A DNA stretch of 34,037 nt from Halorubrum amylolyticum. GTDB lineage: Archaea > Halobacteriota > Halobacteria > Halobacteriales > Haloferacaceae. Made by a program: the position numbers and the translations under genes. Of this stretch, positions 8,382 through 17,312 are shown one piece after another (position 1 is the first letter of the stretch; every line of letters starts with the position of its first letter). The stretch is taken from positions 1 to 34,037 of the forward strand of contig NZ_SDJP01000030.1 in the NCBI RefSeq assembly GCF_004114995.1, read 5' to 3'. The notes under the pieces are model-generated. The model did no database searches. It was not told where the DNA came from and saw nothing but the letters and a program-made list of their open reading frames with translations.

Positions 8382-9034
8382 CAGTGGTCACCTTCGATCG
8401 TTGAACGGCCGTCGACATTGCTGTTCTGGTCCGAGAGGCTCTGTTGCTCCTGGAGTTCCCCTCTGACCATGATGTTGAGTTCGAGCACGTTCACGCGCTC
8501 GTGGCCCCAAACGCCGAGCCAAGGCCCCCTCGTCGAGGCGTCGATCATCTCTTCGAGGCGTTCTTCGGAGACGCCCGTCTGGTTCGCGACGCGCGGCACC
8601 TGGTACTCCGCGGCCGCGGGCGAGATGTGCGCGTCGTACGACGACCCCGACTCGGAGACGAGGTTCACCGGCACGGAGTCGTCCGGCGTCTCGTACTGCG
8701 AGATGTTCTGGAGGTCGGCGCGCACCCGCTCTTCCAGCAGCGGGTTCGTCGGTCCCCAGTTCGTACTCGCGGACGTCATCGCGTTGTAATCGTTCGCCGA
8801 GGGACGGCTCCAGAAGTACTGAGCGTCCTCGGGCTGGCCCGGACGGAAGTCCTGGCCGATCATCTGCGAGCCGACCGGGACCTCCTGTCCCTCCATCTGG
8901 ACGGGGCTGCCGGCCGAGTTGTTCGGGAACAGTACGTCGCCGACGGCCATCAGCGACCCCTGGTAGAGCAGCCCGAAGACGAGCACGCTCACGCCCAGCA
9001 GCCGCAGCGGCACGATGAGATCTTGACTATCCAT
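8381..9034 (-). CDS. kdpC: KdpC, subunit of the high-affinity K+-transporting ATPase
   Basis: KdpC is 217 aa, slightly longer than the roughly 190-aa bacterial form. It has a single N-terminal membrane helix (residues about 10-33, [16 protein letters not shown]), then an extracytoplasmic domain. Family landmarks include [51 protein letters not shown] and a terminal VNVLELN segment. KdpC stabilises the complex and is needed for K+ affinity. The start ATG overlaps the kdpB stop and the end overlaps the usp start, so translation is coupled. Confidence 0.96.
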   Translation of the reverse strand: MDSQDLIVPLRLLGVSVLVFGLLYQGSLMAVGDVLFPNNSAGSPVQMEGQEVPVGSQMIGQDFRPGQPEDAQYFWSRPSANDYNAMTSASTNWGPTNPLLEERVRADLQNISQYETPDDSVPVNLVSESGSSYDAHISPAAAEYQVPRVANQTGVSEERLEEMIDASTRGPWLGVWGHERVNVLELNIMVRGELQEQQSLSDQNSNVDGRSTIEGDH

Positions 9035-11193
9035 TATTGGAACACCCCCAGCGCGACGAACAGCACGTCGATCGCCTTGATGAAGATGAACGGTGCTATG
9101 AGGCCGCCACCTCCGTAGACGATGAGGTTCTTACGCAACAGCTGTGCACCGCTCTGTGCCTCGTAATCGACGCCGCGCAGCGCGAGCGGGATGAGCAGCG
9201 GGATGATGAACGCGTTGTACACAAGCGTCGCCGTGACCGCGCTCGCGGGCGTCGAGAGGTTCAGCACGTCCATCACCGCCAGCCCCGGAATCGCGGCCGC
9301 GAGGATCGCGGGCAGCAACACGAAGTACTTCGCGACGTCGTTCGCCACGGAGAACGTCGTGAGCGACCCGCGAGTCATCAGCAGCTGCTTCCCGATACCG
9401 ACGACCTCGATGATCTTCGACGGGTTGGAGTCGAGGTCGACCATGTTCCCGGCCTCCTTCGCGGCGTTGGTCCCCGCGTTCATCGCGAGGCCGACGTCGG
9501 CCTTCGCCAGCGCCGGGGCGTCGTTCGTCCCGTCGCCGGTCATCCCGACCAGCTTCCCGTCGTCCTGGATGTCCTCGACGAGCTCGATCTTCTCCTCGGG
9601 GTCGAACTCGGCGTGGAACTCGTCGATGCCGACCTGCTCGGCGACCCAGCGGGCCGTCCGCTGGTTGTCACCGGTCGCCATGATCGTCTCGACGCCCATC
9701 TTCTGGATCTCGGCGATCCGGTTCGCGATACCCGGCTTCAGCTCGTCCTGTAGCTCGATGATCCCGACGACCCGCTTGTCGACGGCGATCGCGAGCGGCG
9801 TTCCGCCGTTCTCGCTGATCCGGTTCGACTCTTGGCGGAGCTTGCCGGGAACGCTGGTCGCGTACTCTTCGACGGCGTCGACCGCACCCTTGCGGATCTC
9901 CGTCCCGTCGGAGAGATCGATACCACTCATCCGCGTCTCCGCCGAGAACGGCACGAAGTTCTCCTCGGAGAGGTCCGCGCCGTCGAGGTCGACGCTCACG
10001 TCCCGCGGCGCCTCGATGGCGCTGCCGGGCTCGTCGGCGGCGGCGTTTGACTGGCCGCTCTCGGCGTCCGACTCCGACCCGTTCATCCTCTCCGCGAGCT
10101 TCACGATGGAGCGGCCCTCGGTCGTCTCGTCGAACAGCGACGACTGGTAGCTGGCCCGCACCACGTCTCCGTCGTCTGCGTCGCCGAGCGGGTGGAAGTC
10201 CTGTGCGACCCGCTCACCGGTGGTGATCGTCCCCGTCTTGTCGAGGATGAGCGCGTCGAGGTCGCCGGCCGCCTCGACCGCGCGCCCGGACTTCGCGATC
10301 ACGTTGCGTCGGGTGACGCGGGTCATCCCCGCGACGCGAATGGCCGCCAGCAGCGCACCGATCGTCGTCGGCATGAGCGCGACGAGCAGCGCGACGAGCT
10401 CGGCGACGTCCAAGCCAGTGAAGTTCGGGGCGAACGTCGCGAGGTACTCCCCGAAGAAGAACATCGTCGCGACGGCGACGACGAACACGAGCGTCAGTCC
10501 GCCCAACAGGATCGTCATCGCGATCTCGTTGGGCGTCTTCTGGCGCTGCGCGTTCTCGACGAGACCGATCATCTCGTCGAGGAACGACTCGCCCTCCTCG
10601 GAGGTCACTTCGACCTTGATGCTGTCGGAGAGAACTTCCGTCCCGCCGACGACCGACGTACGGTCGCCACCGGACTGCCGAATCACCGGCTCGGACTCGC
10701 CGGTGATCGCGGACTCGTCGACGGAGGCGCTCCCTTCGACGACGGTCCCGTCGCGCGGGATGATGTCGCCCTCGTCGACGAACACGACGTCGCCCTGCGC
10801 GATGGTGTCGCTCTCGACGGTCTCGTAGTCGTCCTCGTCGACCGCTTCGAGGTCGACCTCGGGATCTTCGAGGAGCTTCCCCTCTGTTTCGGTCTGTAAC
10901 GCCCGGAGGCTGTCCGCCTGCGCTTCGCCCTCCAGCTCGGCGTACGCCTCCGCGTAGTTCGCGAACAGCACCGTGAACGCCAGGAGGACGGTGATGATCG
11001 CGTAGTAGAGCCGCGAGCCGGTCGCGCCGAACAGCCCGGGGACGACGGTCAACAGCAGACCGATGAGCGTCCCGAGTTCCACGACGAACAGCACCGGATT
11101 CTTGACCAGATACCGCGGGTCGAGCTTTGCGAACGAGTCGCTGATCGCCTGCTTCTGTTGGTCCGTGTCTATCGTTACTGTGAGTTCTGCCAT
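9034..11193 (-). CDS. kdpB: KdpB, P-type ATPase catalytic subunit
   Basis: KdpB energises K+ uptake by KdpA through ATP hydrolysis. It is 719 aa compared with about 680 in bacteria. The phosphorylation motif DKTGT begins at D318. The actuator motif TGES is at 164-167, the hinge [16 protein letters not shown] is present, and the membrane segment with [10 protein letters not shown] is typical of KdpB. The extra length includes an acidic serine-rich insertion in the nucleotide-binding domain (around residues 370-400), a common haloarchaeal feature. TGES supplies the serine that is the site of inhibitory phosphorylation in E. coli KdpB; whether that occurs here is unknown. It lies one base after the kdpA stop. 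Confidence 0.98.
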   Translation of the reverse strand: MAELTVTIDTDQQKQAISDSFAKLDPRYLVKNPVLFVVELGTLIGLLLTVVPGLFGATGSRLYYAIITVLLAFTVLFANYAEAYAELEGEAQADSLRALQTETEGKLLEDPEVDLEAVDEDDYETVESDTIAQGDVVFVDEGDIIPRDGTVVEGSASVDESAITGESEPVIRQSGGDRTSVVGGTEVLSDSIKVEVTSEEGESFLDEMIGLVENAQRQKTPNEIAMTILLGGLTLVFVVAVATMFFFGEYLATFAPNFTGLDVAELVALLVALMPTTIGALLAAIRVAGMTRVTRRNVIAKSGRAVEAAGDLDALILDKTGTITTGERVAQDFHPLGDADDGDVVRASYQSSLFDETTEGRSIVKLAERMNGSESDAESGQSNAAADEPGSAIEAPRDVSVDLDGADLSEENFVPFSAETRMSGIDLSDGTEIRKGAVDAVEEYATSVPGKLRQESNRISENGGTPLAIAVDKRVVGIIELQDELKPGIANRIAEIQKMGVETIMATGDNQRTARWVAEQVGIDEFHAEFDPEEKIELVEDIQDDGKLVGMTGDGTNDAPALAKADVGLAMNAGTNAAKEAGNMVDLDSNPSKIIEVVGIGKQLLMTRGSLTTFSVANDVAKYFVLLPAILAAAIPGLAVMDVLNLSTPASAVTATLVYNAFIIPLLIPLALRGVDYEAQSGAQLLRKNLIVYGGGGLIAPFIFIKAIDVLFVALGVFQ

Positions 11194-11194
11194 G

Positions 11195-12943
11195 TCAGAT
11201 ACCTCCGCTCAGCAGCTCTCCGATCGGGCCGAACACCAGCGCCGGCAGGAACACCAGCGCGCTGACGACGATGATGACGCCGATCAGGAGGCCGACGAAC
11301 GCGGGCGTGTCCGTGTCCAGCGACCCGCGCGAGTCGGGGCTGATCTTCTTGTTCGCCAGATAGCCGGCGATGGCTAGCTGGGCCGTGATCGGGACGTACC
11401 GGGCCAAAAGGACCTGGAACCCGTCGACGATGTTGAAGTACATCGTGCCGTCGCCGAGGCCCTCGAACCCGCTCCCGTTGTTCGCGGACGCCGAGAAGAA
11501 CTCGTAGAGTATCTCGGAGAACCCGCGGAACCCGCCGGTGTTCATCGCGTCGACCGCGGGCTGGTACACGACGGCGTGTGCCTGTGGTATCAGTACCAGT
11601 ATCGGGAGGACGAGGATGGTGACGAAGACGTACCGCATCTCCTGCCACTCCAGTTTCTTTCCGAGGTACTGCGGGCGCCGGCCGATCATCAGCGCGCCGA
11701 TGAAGGCGGTGAGGATGACGAACATCAGGATGTTCAACAGCCCCGTCCCGACACCGTTACTGACGTTGTTGGTGGCGAACGCGAACAGCAGCGAGAACGC
11801 GCCGAGGGCGGTCCAGCTGTTGTGCATGCTGTTTACACCCCCGTTCGTCGTCGAGGTGGTCGTCAGCCCCCAGATCGCACTGCCGGTCGGCCCGAAGCGC
11901 GTCTCCTTACTCTCCATGTTCCCGACCGACTGATCGACGGTCAGGCCGCTCTCGGTGACCTCCATGCCGACGTTGGCACCGGTCTCACCGACGACCGCGA
12001 CGCCGGTGAGGGTTATGTAGATGATGAAGAACGCAGCCACGATTGCGACTCCGTGGCTCCGGTTCCCCACCCACGCACCCCACGCGTAGATTGCGCTGAA
12101 CGTGCCTATGGGCATCGCCAGCGTCAGGACGAGGTTACTGAGCGGCGTGGGATTCTCGAACGCGGTCGCCGCGTTCGCCGCGTTGATCCCCCCGCCGTTC
12201 GTCCCGAACATCTTGATCGCCTCGATCCCCGCGTGGGGACCGATGCGGATGTTCTGGACGCCCATCGTGAACGTCTCTGCGGTGAGTTTCCCGCTGAGGA
12301 TCGTCTGCACCGAGCCCTCGGCCATCAGGATGACGGCGATGAGGACCGCGATCGGTCCAAGGAATCGCACGAGCCCCCGAACCACGTTCTCGTAGAAGTT
12401 CCCGAGACGCGGGTCCTCCTTGTTGGTGAATCCGCGGGCGAACGCGGGCATGAGCGCGAGCCCGGTCGCCGGCGTCAGGAACATCGCGATGCCGATCGCG
12501 AACGTGTGGGTGAACACCGAGAGGTTCTCACCGCTGTAGTGCTGCTGGTTCGTGTTCGAGGTGAACGAACTCGCCGTGTGGAACGCGAGGTCAAGGCTCT
12601 CGCCGCCCACGCCGACGTAGTTCATCGGGAGCACGTTCTGGAAGACCAGAACGGCGTACAACAGCACCCAGATGAACGCGTTGAACACGAGGACCGCTTT
12701 CACGTACCCCTTCCAAGTCATCTCCCGTCTCGGATTGATTCCCGAGAGGCGATAGAACCCGTTCTCGATCGGTGTGAACACCCTATCGAATCGTTCGAAC
12801 CACGAGAGGTAACTCGGCGATCTGTGGTCGCTGTTAGCCTGATCCCGGTAGACCCACGCGAGGTACTCACCGAGGATGAAGATCAGGATGGCGGCTAACG
12901 CGAAGAACACCGCGTACTCCACGATTGGTGGTGGGCTCGCCAT
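11195..12943 (-). CDS. kdpA: KdpA, K+-binding and translocating subunit
   Basis: KdpA is a membrane protein of the superfamily of K+ transporters that also includes TrkH, here 582 aa. The four selectivity-filter loops are visible: [49 protein letters not shown] and [13 protein letters not shown]. The N-terminal helix ([21 protein letters not shown], about residues 9-29) and [16 protein letters not shown] are typical. ATG 12943 is one base downstream of the kdpF stop (TAA-C-ATG). KdpA gives high K+ affinity for use when external K+ is scarce, complementing the lower-affinity Trk systems in the same island. Confidence 0.98.
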   Translation of the reverse strand: MASPPPIVEYAVFFALAAILIFILGEYLAWVYRDQANSDHRSPSYLSWFERFDRVFTPIENGFYRLSGINPRREMTWKGYVKAVLVFNAFIWVLLYAVLVFQNVLPMNYVGVGGESLDLAFHTASSFTSNTNQQHYSGENLSVFTHTFAIGIAMFLTPATGLALMPAFARGFTNKEDPRLGNFYENVVRGLVRFLGPIAVLIAVILMAEGSVQTILSGKLTAETFTMGVQNIRIGPHAGIEAIKMFGTNGGGINAANAATAFENPTPLSNLVLTLAMPIGTFSAIYAWGAWVGNRSHGVAIVAAFFIIYITLTGVAVVGETGANVGMEVTESGLTVDQSVGNMESKETRFGPTGSAIWGLTTTSTTNGGVNSMHNSWTALGAFSLLFAFATNNVSNGVGTGLLNILMFVILTAFIGALMIGRRPQYLGKKLEWQEMRYVFVTILVLPILVLIPQAHAVVYQPAVDAMNTGGFRGFSEILYEFFSASANNGSGFEGLGDGTMYFNIVDGFQVLLARYVPITAQLAIAGYLANKKISPDSRGSLDTDTPAFVGLLIGVIIVVSALVFLPALVFGPIGELLSGGI

Positions 12944-12944
12944 G

Positions 12945-13034
12945 TTAGAACCTCGTTGGGTACACCATGACGTACGTGAGGTACGCCACGACCGCTACAG
13001 TCACCGCTGCCAGTACCGCTTCTCCGATTAGCAT
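12945..13034 (-). CDS. kdpF: KdpF, 29-aa membrane peptide of the Kdp ATPase
   Basis: This gene encodes 29 aa: it starts [11 protein letters not shown], has one hydrophobic helix ([18 protein letters not shown]) and ends VYPTRF. E. coli KdpF is also 29 aa with a single helix and acts as a lipid-like stabiliser of the KdpABC complex. The stop codon is one base before the kdpA start, which is the position expected for kdpF. A TATA-like element (TTAAGTA on the minus strand, 13067-13061) ends 26 nt upstream of the ATG, implying a leaderless transcript that begins at this gene. Confidence 0.92.
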   Translation of the reverse strand: MLIGEAVLAAVTVAVVAYLTYVMVYPTRF

Positions 13035-13060
13035 GTGCGATTGCTCCGAAAACTCAATAG

Positions 13061-13067
13061 TACTTAA
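13061..13067 (-). promoter_or_regulatory. Probable TATA element of the kdpFABC-usp operon
   Basis: On the minus strand the sequence reads TTAAGTA, ending 26 nt before the kdpF ATG. That is the archaeal spacing for a transcript starting at or next to the start codon. The palindrome at 13091-13112 lies about 24 nt further upstream. Confidence 0.5.
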
Positions 13068-13090
13068 GCACACGGATTTGAAAACGAGTT

Positions 13091-13112
13091 TTTACAAACA
13101 ATTGGTTGTAAT
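13091..13112. promoter_or_regulatory. Operator-like palindrome, copy 1 (kdp promoter)
   Basis: TTTACAAACA (13091-13100), AT, TGGTTGTAAT (13103-13112) form a 10-2-10 palindrome with two imperfect positions. It lies just upstream of the kdp TATA element and in the gap shared with divergent trkA2. On the minus strand the repeat is followed by AAACTCGTTT, and a similar CTCGTTT or CTCTTTC follows copies 2 and 3. The likely binder is an archaeal dimeric regulator, unidentified here. Confidence 0.65.
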
Positions 13113-13139
13113 ATCATCGAACTCGATTTGCGGTCTCGC

Positions 13140-13208
13140 CCCGGATCGCACACCCGAATCCGGGTTCACCGGACTGGCTCCGGTCTGGTCGTCACCACGC
13201 GGGCGTGG
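13140..13208. other. GC-rich inverted repeats in the kdp/trkA2 intergenic region
   Basis: CCCGGAT (13140-13146) pairs with ATCCGGG (13158-13164), and CCACGC (13195-13200) pairs with GCGTGG (13203-13208). They lie between the divergent promoters. No gene is visible in 13113-13286; the function of these short repeats is unknown and they could be chance in GC-rich DNA. Confidence 0.25.
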
Positions 13209-13286
13209 AACCTGCGATGTTTTGCCAGAGTTCGTCGTTCGGTGTACTATGAGCCTGACGCGACCTCCGACCCCTGTTCCGATGGA

Positions 13287-13294
13287 TTATAATA
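13287..13294 (+). promoter_or_regulatory. TATA element of trkA2
   Basis: TTATAATA lies 22 nt before the ATG of the second trkA, in an otherwise GC-rich stretch. The spacing predicts a leaderless mRNA. Confidence 0.65.
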
Positions 13295-13316
13295 TTTTGG
13301 TGCCGAGGGCTACTTT

Positions 13317-14030
13317 ATGACGACGGTCATTGTCGGAGCGGGACGCATAGGATCGAGTGTATTGGAGATGGCGATCGAGGCGAACACCGACATCACCGTC
13401 ATCGAGCGGAAGCCGCAGCGCGCTCAGGGGCTCGAATCGTCCGAGCACTGCCGCGTGATCAACGACGACGCGACGGAACGGGACACGCTCCACAAAGCGC
13501 GCGTGGGCGAGGCGGACGCGATCATCGCGACGACCGAGGAAGACGCGACCAACCTGATGGTGTTGATGCTCGCCAGCGACATGGGATGCGAGAAGCTCGT
13601 CAGCGTCGTCCACAAGGAAACGAACATCCCGCTGTTCGAGCAACTGGGCGCCACGATCATCGAAAATCCTCAGCGATTGATCGCCGAGTATCTGTTTAGA
13701 GGAATTCAGGACCCCGGAATTCAAGACTTCATGCACGTCGGCGACGCCGAAAGCGACGCGGAGGTGTTCGAACTCGTCGTCGGTGAAGACGCACCGATCG
13801 TCGGGCAAACTCTCGAAGAGGCCGATGTCGCCGGGCTGCTTCCACCCAGTATGATCGTCGTGGCCGTTGAACGAAAGGGGGAGATCATCATCCCGCGCGG
13901 TGACACGGAGATCGAAATCGGCGACTTCGTCACGGTGTTCTCGAAGGACGGAATCACTCAGGAAGTTACCGTTCCGTTCGGACCCGACGACGATGATGGG
14001 GCTTCTCCGGCCGAGCATCGTGACCCATGA
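13317..14030 (+). CDS. trkA: TrkA-family K+ uptake regulatory subunit (second copy)
   Basis: This cytosolic RCK protein is 237 aa. The N-terminal Rossmann domain begins TTVIVGAGRIGSSVL with the GxGxxG NAD-binding loop, and acidic VIERK closes strand two. The TrkA_C domain follows from about residue 150 (ELVVGEDAPIVG to FVTVFSKDG). An acidic tail (DDDDGASPAEHRDP) is typical of haloarchaea. It is divergent from kdp across a 282-nt region and has no trkH next to it, so it may act with the TrkH at 3490 or with a distant channel. A perfect operator-like palindrome begins immediately after its stop. Confidence 0.93.
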   Translation: MTTVIVGAGRIGSSVLEMAIEANTDITVIERKPQRAQGLESSEHCRVINDDATERDTLHKARVGEADAIIATTEEDATNLMVLMLASDMGCEKLVSVVHKETNIPLFEQLGATIIENPQRLIAEYLFRGIQDPGIQDFMHVGDAESDAEVFELVVGEDAPIVGQTLEEADVAGLLPPSMIVVAVERKGEIIIPRGDTEIEIGDFVTVFSKDGITQEVTVPFGPDDDDGASPAEHRDP

Positions 14031-14031
14031 T

Positions 14032-14053
14032 TTTACAACCAAATGGTTGTAAA
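14032..14053. promoter_or_regulatory. Palindrome copy 2, between convergent gene ends
   Basis: TTTACAACCA (14032-14041), AA, TGGTTGTAAA (14044-14053) is a perfect 10-2-10 palindrome. It sits between the stops of trkA2 and the SMC-like gene. The position would also suit a bidirectional transcription terminator, but the sequence matches copies 1 and 3, which are in upstream regions. Confidence 0.6.
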
Positions 14054-14069
14054 CTCGTTTAGCTTTGGG

Positions 14070-16016
14070 TCACGACACGAGACTCTCGGCGGGAACGTAC
14101 GCGTAGTCGTCCGTCAATGCGTCCGCGTCCTCCGGAAGGAGTACCACGATCAGATACGGGACGAACTCCGTGAAATAGCTGATGAGCGCCGCGATGCGCT
14201 CAGAGTCGATCGACTCCAAGGAGTCGAGAAGCATCATCGGGACGACCTCGTGGACGTCGTGGACCAAGTACCCCGCGAGGCCTACGACGAGGCCGACGAT
14301 GTTCCGCTCGCTTTCGCTCAGGTGGTCGACGGTGTCCTCGTACGCCTTCCCGTCGTCCGTTTCGCGAACGAGGTGTAGGTCGAATCGAGTTGCGGACCCC
14401 CCGCGATACCCACCGTGGCTGGCCTCGAACTCCGCTCCGGCCTTCCGTTCGATCCAGACGCGAGTGATGTTTTCGTAGTCAAGGATACCAAGAATCTCTT
14501 CCATGTGTCTATTGAACGCGGAGATGGCGTTCTCTTCCAGGTCCCTGATCTGTGTGCGTTGGTTCTCCAGATCCTCGCGAACCTCCTGCTGTTGTGACCG
14601 GAGCTGGTCCCGTTCCTGTTCGAGGCGATCCAACTCCGCGAGGTTCTCGCGAACGGTCGATAGCTCTTCTTCGATCTGTCCGCGCTCGTATTCGAGTTCG
14701 CTCAGTCGCTGATACTCCTCGATGAGTTCGCTCTCCTGTAACGACTCGTGCTCCGCGACGAACTCTTCGAGTTCTCCGAGTCGCTCCCTGACGTCCTCTC
14801 GCTCCTCCTTGAGATCGGCTATGTCGGCCTCTCGACGGTCGAACTCGGCTTCGATCTCGTCGAGCCGCCGGGTTATCTCTCGGCGACGATCGATCTGGTC
14901 CCGCAGTTCGCTCTGTTCTTCCCGGAGTTCGTCGAGTTGCGACTGTACCTCGGACCGCTCCTGCCGTTTCTCCTCGACGACGTTCCGGAGCTCGTCGAGC
15001 CGATCGGCAATCTCGCTCCGTTGGACGTCGCTCCCACAGGTCCAGCACTCCACCGTCTCGGACATCGGATCGAGCGTTGCGGTCAGCGAGTCGACGGAAT
15101 CACCGGTACTCAGGAGCTCCGAATCGGCGTCCGAAACGAGATCTTCGTTGAACTCCACGATCGCGGAGAGGTCGTTGATCGTCGCGGCCAGTGATCGCTC
15201 GCGGGACGTGAGTTCTGACAGTCGCGTCTCGATCCGGTCCAGTTCCGCCTCTGACGTGTCGAGCGCATCGAGCTCCGTTTGGAGCTCGCTCTGTTCGTCT
15301 CTGAGCGCCTCGAAGGTGTCCTCCTGGGTCCGAATGCGGTTCTGGACCGATTCCAACTCCTGTTTCCGCTCCTCGAGTGACCCGAGTGCTTCCTCGACGG
15401 CCTCCGCTTGCTCCGGGTCGGCGTCGTGCTGTTCGAGCCGCTCTCGTAACTCCGTGATCTCCTGGTCCTGCTCCGCCAATTCTTCTTCCAACGACTGCTT
15501 TCGCGATACCAAGCTGGTGCGCAGATCGAGGTCGTCTTCGATGCGCCGTATCCGCTGTCCGAGCCGGTTTCGTTCGGACTGTAACTCCTCGCTCCGGCGC
15601 TGAATGGCGTCGGTATCGACGGGTCGCATAATGATATCACGCAGGTCGCCACCTTGCATGATCGCTCGACGTGCCGGATTCGACTCAGTCAACGACACGA
15701 ACAGATTGATCAGATCGTCGCGATTTGAGACGGGCTCTCCGGTACGCCGTATCTCTCCCTCTTCGCGGGTGAACTCCTGTCGGTAGGTCTTTCCTCCCCA
15801 ATCGATCTGAATGTATGCTTCGTCCGCGTCCGCCTTAATCGCGGGCGAACCTCCGCCCAATATTCCGGTTATCGCCGTCAGGAGTGATGTCCGACCGGTC
15901 GCGTTTCGACCTTCCAATACTGTGACCCCCGGAGTGAACTGGACCTCGCTGGCATCGAGACCGCCGATGTTTTCGGCGTATATCGTGACAACATCCCCCG
16001 GCGCGCACTGGCTCAT
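14070..16016 (-). CDS. SMC/Rad50-like coiled-coil ATPase (archaea-specific SMC-related protein)
   Basis: This protein of 648 aa has the SMC/Rad50 plan: N-terminal ATPase lobe, long coiled coil (about 135-320), zinc-hook CWTC at 324-327, returning coiled coil (to about 515) and a C-terminal lobe. The Walker A region is GRNATGRTS (36-44), with Arg where Lys is normal. The ABC signature is LSESE (566-570). Walker B reads MMLLDS (594-599), with Ser where the catalytic Glu is expected. ATG 16016 is preferred over an upstream start at 16097 because AGAGGTG lies just upstream and homology begins there. It follows rdfA by 58 nt. Haloarchaea often pair such SMC-like genes with rdfA; a role in cell shape or chromosome organisation is inferred, not shown. 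Confidence 0.85.
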   Translation of the reverse strand: MSQCAPGDVVTIYAENIGGLDASEVQFTPGVTVLEGRNATGRTSLLTAITGILGGGSPAIKADADEAYIQIDWGGKTYRQEFTREEGEIRRTGEPVSNRDDLINLFVSLTESNPARRAIMQGGDLRDIIMRPVDTDAIQRRSEELQSERNRLGQRIRRIEDDLDLRTSLVSRKQSLEEELAEQDQEITELRERLEQHDADPEQAEAVEEALGSLEERKQELESVQNRIRTQEDTFEALRDEQSELQTELDALDTSEAELDRIETRLSELTSRERSLAATINDLSAIVEFNEDLVSDADSELLSTGDSVDSLTATLDPMSETVECWTCGSDVQRSEIADRLDELRNVVEEKRQERSEVQSQLDELREEQSELRDQIDRRREITRRLDEIEAEFDRREADIADLKEEREDVRERLGELEEFVAEHESLQESELIEEYQRLSELEYERGQIEEELSTVRENLAELDRLEQERDQLRSQQQEVREDLENQRTQIRDLEENAISAFNRHMEEILGILDYENITRVWIERKAGAEFEASHGGYRGGSATRFDLHLVRETDDGKAYEDTVDHLSESERNIVGLVVGLAGYLVHDVHEVVPMMLLDSLESIDSERIAALISYFTEFVPYLIVVLLPEDADALTDDYAYVPAESLVS

Positions 16017-16074
16017 ACCCACCTCTACTTGGTAGTGGTAAATAAGCGAACCGGCCGCTATGTACTCCAGCGAC

Positions 16075-16671
16075 TCACTCTCCGCCGGGGCAGTCACATC
16101 CGCGCTGTTCGAGAAAATTCTCGATCCGGTACGTCGACCCGCACGCGGTACAGGCGACTCTCACCGACTGCGTGACCTGCGTCGGCCGCTCCGATATCTC
16201 GTCGGCGGACCGAAGCCGTTCGAGGGTCTGTTCAATCACTCCCTCTGACCGTGCTTGGGCCCACTCGATCGTCTTTCGTGACCCTTCGATATCGGCCGTC
16301 GACTCCCGAGACGTGTCGATCTCCCTACAGTCGTGGAGGTGGTTCCGAACGGTCTGATGAGAGACGAAATCCGATTCGACTCCGTCGACATCGACATCGT
16401 TCCGTTGTAATTTCGAGCGTAACTCCGCTTGTCGGCTCCGATTCACGTCATCTCCGTGTAATACGTTGTAGATGCTATCAGCATCGCCGATCACTTCGCG
16501 GGCGGCCGAACTGAGTGCCTCCGACAGGATCTCCTTGTTTAGATACGTAGCCAGATTGCGAAGACTGTCGCCGTGATCGCGCCGTCTTATCAACTCCTGA
16601 TCCAGGTTCGGAATGTGATACTCTTGAGCGATACGGCTGACCTTACAACAGGGTTCGGTGTCCTGATTCAT
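16075..16671 (-). CDS. rdfA: RdfA, rod-determining-factor family protein
   Basis: This protein is 198 aa and soluble. The N-terminal helical region carries the family pattern CCKVSRIAQEYHIPNLD, then RRRDHGDSLRNLATYLN, which looks like a DNA-binding or protein-binding helical domain. A Cys-rich C-terminus (CTACGSTYRI, CDC) could bind zinc. In Haloferax volcanii RdfA is needed for rod shape and is encoded beside an SMC-like gene, the same arrangement as here. It sits 104 nt downstream of the Lrp gene on the same strand. A second, broken copy flanks the TnpB element at 5123-6721. Family membership is based on sequence pattern and gene order. Confidence 0.8.
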   Translation of the reverse strand: MNQDTEPCCKVSRIAQEYHIPNLDQELIRRRDHGDSLRNLATYLNKEILSEALSSAAREVIGDADSIYNVLHGDDVNRSRQAELRSKLQRNDVDVDGVESDFVSHQTVRNHLHDCREIDTSRESTADIEGSRKTIEWAQARSEGVIEQTLERLRSADEISERPTQVTQSVRVACTACGSTYRIENFLEQRGCDCPGGE

Positions 16672-16775
16672 TGATGAACCGGAGGCGACGCTATCTTACG
16701 AGTGTATCGATCATGCCATCCAGTTCAGACGTTTCGCTCTGAGCGACGAGTCGTGTGTTCACCACGAGGAGGACG

Positions 16776-17312
16776 TCAATCATTATCGGAAGTCGTGTTC
16801 TCAGTTGTGGCGAACTCCGCGTCGAGGCTCATCTCATCTGCCGCGATTAGCGAAATGTCCTCGATCTCGAGATCGAACCCGGACAGCTCGCTCTCCAGTT
16901 GTGAGGTGCTGTCTGTTCCAGCCACAGTTCCAACCACATGTAGATCCCCGTTCCCACTGAGTAGTTCGCGTGTTTGGACAACGTTCGGACGCCGACTAAC
17001 TCGTTCGGACACTGTTTCACGAGCAGTCGCACCGGTCGAACAGATAAACAGCACCCTAAACCGTCCCAGAGTCTGGTAGCTGATGATTGGCCGGTAGTCT
17101 TCGATCACATCACTTCTCTCCAACCTATCGATCCTGTTCCGAATTGTCGCCGGTGTCACATCGACCTTGTCAGCGATATCCCGGCTTGACGTATTCCGCG
17201 CATCGGTAAAGAGGTCGCAGAGAATCTGTCTGTCCACCGTATCGATCTCCGTGATTCGTTTAGCGGTTTCTTGGTCGCTCTGAGCGTTATCCGACGGTGG
17301 CGTTTGTGTCAT
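16776..17312 (-). CDS. Lrp/AsnC-family transcriptional regulator
   Basis: This regulator is 178 aa. It has an N-terminal winged helix (residues about 22-75: DRQILCDLFTDARN, SSRDIADKVDVTPATIRNRI) and a C-terminal RAM-type ligand-binding domain (about 85-160). It also has short acidic or polar tails at both ends. The ATG overlaps the DHH gene stop by four bases (ATGA), so it is the third gene of a usp-DHH-lrp operon. Lrp-type regulators usually bind palindromic or pseudo-palindromic DNA near their own promoters. It is therefore a candidate binder of the 22-bp palindrome found upstream of this operon and of kdp; that is inference. Confidence 0.9.
   Translation of the reverse strand: MTQTPPSDNAQSDQETAKRITEIDTVDRQILCDLFTDARNTSSRDIADKVDVTPATIRNRIDRLERSDVIEDYRPIISYQTLGRFRVLFICSTGATARETVSERVSRRPNVVQTRELLSGNGDLHVVGTVAGTDSTSQLESELSGFDLEIEDISLIAADEMSLDAEFATTENTTSDND

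Noticed and set aside
9037..10899. Long plus-strand frames opposite kdpB (up to 319 aa)
   Set aside because: They are antisense shadows of KdpB with no family motifs and no promoter.
11576..12898. 440-aa plus-strand open frame opposite kdpA
   Set aside because: It is rich in Arg, Asp, Glu and His and low in hydrophobic residues, which is the usual antisense shadow of a GC-rich haloarchaeal gene. The minus strand is unmistakable KdpA.
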